DNA of 64,000 nucleotides from Amphiura filiformis. Taxonomy: Eukaryota; Echinodermata; Ophiuroidea; Amphilepidida; Amphiuridae. Below the pieces are notes generated by a model. That model did no database searches, was not told the DNA's origin, and worked only from the letters and a program-made list of their open reading frames with translations. The DNA lies in the NCBI RefSeq assembly GCF_039555335.1, contig NC_092635.1, forward strand, positions 50,178,052-50,242,051, given 5' to 3'. Positions 56,501-62,500 of this stretch are shown here, piece after piece; within the stretch, counting starts at the first letter, position 1, and the number at the start of each line of letters is the position of its first letter. A program made the position numbers and the translations under genes.

Positions 56501-59500
56501 TGATTAAATATTATTGGCAGAATAACAGGAACTAAATGATGTCAAGATGTAACTGTAATGACAATTGCTCAGAGATCTAAAAGCTACATTTTGATTGGTT
56601 ACTCAGATGTTTATATCAGGTAATTAACCAATCACAGCAGCCATTAGAAAGATAGTAATAATGGGGTTAGATCATACCGTTTCTACCAGTTCACATGCAA
56701 AGTTTCCATAGTCCAAAGCTTCCAAAATAACATCAGGATCTTCTGCTACAATAGGTATTTCAAACCGTACAGTTGTACCAAGTGGTGAGTGCTATAAAAC
56801 AAACAGAAATTTCACATATTTATGTATACTTGTTTCAATAATTTGAGCAAGGGGTGAGCCAACTGTAACACTTTGTAGATGTGGGGTTGTCTATAAATGC
56901 AGAACTCACAATAGTGTTGTCATAAATACCTATTATAAAATCCTATCGAACAAGCTCAAAATATTAAAAATGTTATGCATATTTCCCTTTTGCATCATAA
57001 TTCAGTTATGTGGTATCATTTGGAAGAGTACTAAGTTATGCAGTTAGGCTTCTAAAGCCTAATGTGCGACACCAAAGCACTTGATGTAGAAGACATACAG
57101 TCTTTAAATTTAGGGATAAAAAGAAAGAAATGCAAAGTCCCCAAGGCCTCACACAATAAATACATTGCGACATACACACGACTGTTTAAAGACCATTTAA
57201 AAAAAGAAAGTGCAAATTTTGCAATCCACTTTTACTTGATCCCTGGTGATACTTGTACTCTGGGTACCGCCCGTAAATTACATATGGTACCCGGGCACAA
57301 AATTACCCAAAAAGTAGAGGCTTACAATACATACACTAGACTAAAAAAAATTGTTTGGTTGCCCTTCCAAGACAAAAATTTGGAGGGTCGGTAGGTGTCC
57401 CTTTTTTTTTTTTTTTTCATGGGCTCTTCCTTCATTTTTCCTCCATTTTGAAAAGACAAGCATTGACAAATGCTTGATCATTTTATGGTAAAAAATTGTG
57501 CGATTTTTTAGTAAATTTAAATGAAATACTGCCTGTTTTTAATCAGATATGCATTTAATAAATAAAATGAGTTAATAACAAGTATAAATGTCCTTGATAC
57601 TGTCCAAATTTAAGGTTTCTTCTAAAAAAGTGATTGAAAAAAAAAAAACCCGACCCAAGATTTCTAATTTTTTGGGTCGGTCGCTGAGGGCAACCAAACA
57701 TTTTATTTTTGGCCCTATCTCTATACATACCTCAAATACATCAGCATTGTACACTGGATCTAATACAGCAGGTTCATTCAAATTCTGAAACTGTATTCGA
57801 GCATTTATACAGTTCTGTGAAACAAAAGAAGAAAAAAACATTGGTAAATAAATATTAAAAGGAGCGTCAAATAAGCAACCTAAGTAAAGAAAGAACAACC
57901 TCCAAACAGGAGACGCGGACTGCACCATAACTTGGTGGGGCATACAATTTTGTCATCAAGAACATTCCTAAGAAGTTTGACTCAAGATTAACGACCCATG
58001 GCAACACCACCTTGTCATAGGTCAATGACCTTTTGCCGCCAGAACATCAGACGGCCTGAAGGTGCACCTAGGATAATGTGCAATACCGTAGCCTCTCAAA
58101 ATAAAATTGAGTCCAGTTGATTAGGTTTATGATTCCAATTTAATATTTATTTTATCTGGATGAATGACAACCTTCACAAATGTATTGGTAAATAAAGCTA
58201 ATTCTTCAACATCCAACACTTCTTACACAGATCCAACATAATTTGTAAGGGTAATGCTATAAAAGAGCGGGAGAACATCTCCCTTCTGGTGTGGTGCATA
58301 AGGTCAGGTCAAGGATTCTCGAGTACTAATATACTATAGGATAAGCCAATCGTTTGCGCAAATGAAGTCAGTCATTCAGCCTAGGCGCGATAATGCATGT
58401 GATGGCATAGTACCCCTGTACGTGTAGGAGTGTATCACCTGTGGAAGAGATGATGTATGTTTACGTCATTGTTTCAAAAAAAATTAAATGGCGAAAAAAC
58501 GGCGAACATTTGGTCGAATCTTTCCATTACTATCATATCGTGAAAAACCAAATAGCTGAAGAGTTAGCTCAATATGCTAGGAAAATATTCTCTTCGATGA
58601 CCCCATGACGAGACTGGCTAAATAAGCTGTATTTTTGCTGGAAAGGGTCTGAATAATTGGCAGTCGATGGGCGCCATCTTGGAAAAATTTAGGGTACCAA
58701 ACTACCCAAAACTGTCAATCAACATTTCGATGGTACCAAACTCCCTAGCAACCGTCACTCAAACTGCTGTGAAGTGACTTCAATTTTTATACAGGGATTG
58801 AATACGAGTGTCACGGCCCTGGTCAGGTTCATTTGCTGTTCAGTGCAAAATGGGTCGATAGTGACAAAAAATACTTCAACTAACATAGCTCATCCAGATC
58901 TTGCAATTGATACAATTCTTGTTACTATCGACCCATGTTGCACTGAATAGGAAATCAGTACAGGGAAGAAATGCATTGTGGGAAGTGTGAGATATCTTCA
59001 ATGGGCATATACTAAGTTGGAGGATTCCTGCTTCTGTTCTGCTTCTGTCCTGGTGTCTGGTATTTCATTATGAGCCCTTAACAATGCATGCAAGATTGTT
59101 TAGGCAGGAAATTTTTAAACTTTATTTTCACATACTAGCATGAAAGTTCATCTGTGTTGATAGACATCATAATTTATGATTTTAAACTTTTGATCTCAAC
59201 ACAAGATTAGACATACCTCAAATTTTCGGTCGTAACTTAGACCTTCAAGTTGACTTGGAGCAAGTTAAGATCATCGACCGGGAACCTAAGTATTTCGAAA
59301 GGGGTGTCAAGGAGGCCATCTACATTAGAGTCAACCAACCTCACTTAACTGTGACGGTGGTTGATACCAGAGTCTACGACCAAGTGTTGGGGTCAAGTGT
59401 CCAAAAGGTCATTGATCCCAAACTTGGGTTGCCAGTCTCCCGATGAAGGTCGAAGTTACGACAGAAAATTTGAGGTATGTCTAATCTTGTGTTGAGATCA

Positions 59501-62500
59501 AAAGTTTAAAATCATAAATTATTTATTTTCACATGTTTAAAAATTTCCCGCCAAACATGATGCTGCATGAAAAAAACCAATAAGCACTATGACAAATGTA
59601 TTCTGAATCATGATTGACTGTGTTTTACAACAACAGCAACAATAACACACGGAAAAAAATACGAAGAAATCCCATCTCAATATCAAAAAGATGTCAAGTA
59701 CTCACCTGGGTTCTTCCTGATCCAGGTGGAGGGTCACATGTTATGATTGGTAATACTTTGTCTTGATAGATGATGACATCATTCAGATCAACAACACTTT
59801 CAATTATAATGGGATCCTATAAAATTTGAAAGAAACATAATAGAATTGACATCCAACAGTAGTCTTCACTTAAAGGCCCATTCATTGATCCCAGAGCAAG
59901 GGCGATAAAATTAGAATTGTTTATAAATTGCTTAAAAGTGAAAGATAAGTCATTCAAATTGTCATTTGGTATTTTTGAAATGAAAAATTTGGCAAAAATC
60001 GAAGAAAGCAGCAGTATTGACAAAGTTGAAGCCCATTTCAAATACATGTAGCTAATTTATATACTGTCAGTATATAAATTACAGATTCATGTAAATGTCT
60101 TATTTTGTCTTAAATACATGGCTTTCGGCTGAATATGTTAACACATCTATGACAATGTCAAAGGTACCAAAATCTGAATTTTGATGATTTTTACGATTGT
60201 TCGGATGAGCAAATCACTGAATGGGCCTTTAAGGGGTATAGTGACCTTTTTCATGTTAGCCTCTGTTGAATGAAAAATAAACATGACTTAGACCAAATAT
60301 CTGGTCAGTACATATCATATAAGTTATTCGTTTACAAACTTTTACATCTGGTAAGAGCCCATAAGCCTACAAGTGACAAATTGCAGCTTAGATGTTTTGG
60401 TTTGTGCTGTATTTATTGAATGCAAACGTTGGTATCAACCAAGAGTGTCTTGAATGAAATGCGTATCTAATCTGCATATTCTTGGTAAGAATTGCCGACT
60501 ATGAAACATTAAGTTTGGCCATGTGATCATGAAAAATTATTCTCACTGTGAGTAAAAGTGTAAAACCAACAGAAAACAGTCAAATGGGGGCCGGGCCGGA
60601 CAAAACAGGATCAGAATCTGATTTTGCAGTGCGAGAATCAATGTTGATTCTTGCAGAATAAATTTGCAGGAATCATTTGATTCTTGCCAATCAACTTTTG
60701 TGTAAAGTTCAAAAGTTTACAAGAATCAACTTTGATTCACACAAATCCGTTTAAGAGAATCTTTGAGAGAATTGATTCTCGCTGAAGTTCTGACCCTGTC
60801 AAATGAAAGTGTAACAGTAAATTGTGAAACTCACTGGTACAAATGCATATGTGTAATATATTACAGTTAACTTACACCAAATTTCATCATTGATCTACAT
60901 ACCTCTATATTAAAAGTCCGATTTTGAATCAATCGGTAAGTGCCGTCCTGCATTATAAGGTAATGGCATGGGCTTTTTACATCAGTAGTTTCTGTACAAG
61001 TCCATGTTATAGCACTGTCTGGTGGGTCCACATTTATTGTATATACAGGACCTCCTAAATTAAATATAAATAACAAAAAAAGGTTTGCTTTTATCAACAT
61101 GTTTTATCAACATTATCAATATCAGTGTATAAAAAACACGAAAGATACAAAAAGACAAGTAAAATGACATGGAGGAGATGATCAAAAGGCCATGAAAGCC
61201 AGAAGTGGTCATCCCCTAAAAGATATTCCAGATGAAATCCATACACCCCTATGGAAGACATGACCTTAATCTTCCATACAGGGAGTGTGAATTTCAAATG
61301 GGATTACCTGAATGGGTGATTCCATTTGAAATCTACACCCCCGGGTATTTCAACTGCAATACCCCAATTACTACAAAACCTCACCTGTTTGTTCTTCTTC
61401 TAGTATAGTTATGTACAATTCATTCTCAGTAGGATCTATGGTGCCATTAAATTGGCAAGCATCTGGTAAAAAAAAGTAGAATGAAATGAAACTTGTAATT
61501 ATTGGTTATGTCTTGGTGATTGGATCAGGACTATGACTTGACTAATGGATCTTTGGACGCAGAGTGCATATGTAGACGATTCTTCTTACTGGCACACTTC
61601 AGCTGTAGATGGCAGTATATAGCCCTGACATTGATAATTATGTGATTGTAAACATAGACAAAAATCAAGGTCAAAAATGATATCAAATATTTTTAGTGTG
61701 CCAATTTGAAGAATGGTTTCTTTTTGTCAACATCAGGGATTTAGCTAGGATTTGACAAGTGCCTGTCATTTACACCAAAACTGTGTGTCCAAATTTTGAC
61801 ACTGAATACATTTATAAACCAGACCTCTGAACCTTCTAAGGTCTGAGTCAACATGGCACATTGTATCGCAAGTACATCCTGCCAAATACTGGGGGTATAA
61901 TGGCAACTGCTAATATAAGCTGACCATTGCCTGAATGCTGCATATGCCAATGAGCCATGCAATATTGGGTATGTGCGAATCAAAAAGGTATATGATGCAA
62001 CATACAGTAGCAGATGCATGGGTCAGTCATTTTCAATCAGAACATTTTCTTTTTTATGTTTTGACACCTGTGTATAGAATGATCTCCTAATTTGACCTCT
62101 GGGTGGTTAGATCATGAGCTGGTCAAACTATAAATTTTCTGCCCCTAAGACCAATAGAACATTTTGGAATGGGCAAAAACCAGTTTTTGATGTTGACCCC
62201 TCTACAAATGTTCCTTGACAAGCTTTAATTCTCGCGATTCACAATACAATGCGCCACCAGCGGTTGCTCTTGCTAGTCCAAACTTTGACCGCCAGGGTCG
62301 ACATCGCCTTCCTAGCCACCATTAGGTTTTTATGCGAGTGTGATAATAATAATGCAGAAAACAGCTCCATGTGTGATCAATAGATCAAAAATGGATCTAC
62401 AACAATCATTGTAACCTTCTGTTTGGTGTACATTCGCGTGTAACATAATTATATTGACATTTACACACACAATGACATGTTCCTGTGTTGAATTTGTATT

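Noticed and set aside
57062..57394. 110-codon plus-strand open frame, lysine-rich
   Set aside because: No recognisable domain, no splice context, and it ends within an inverted-repeat element; judged chance.
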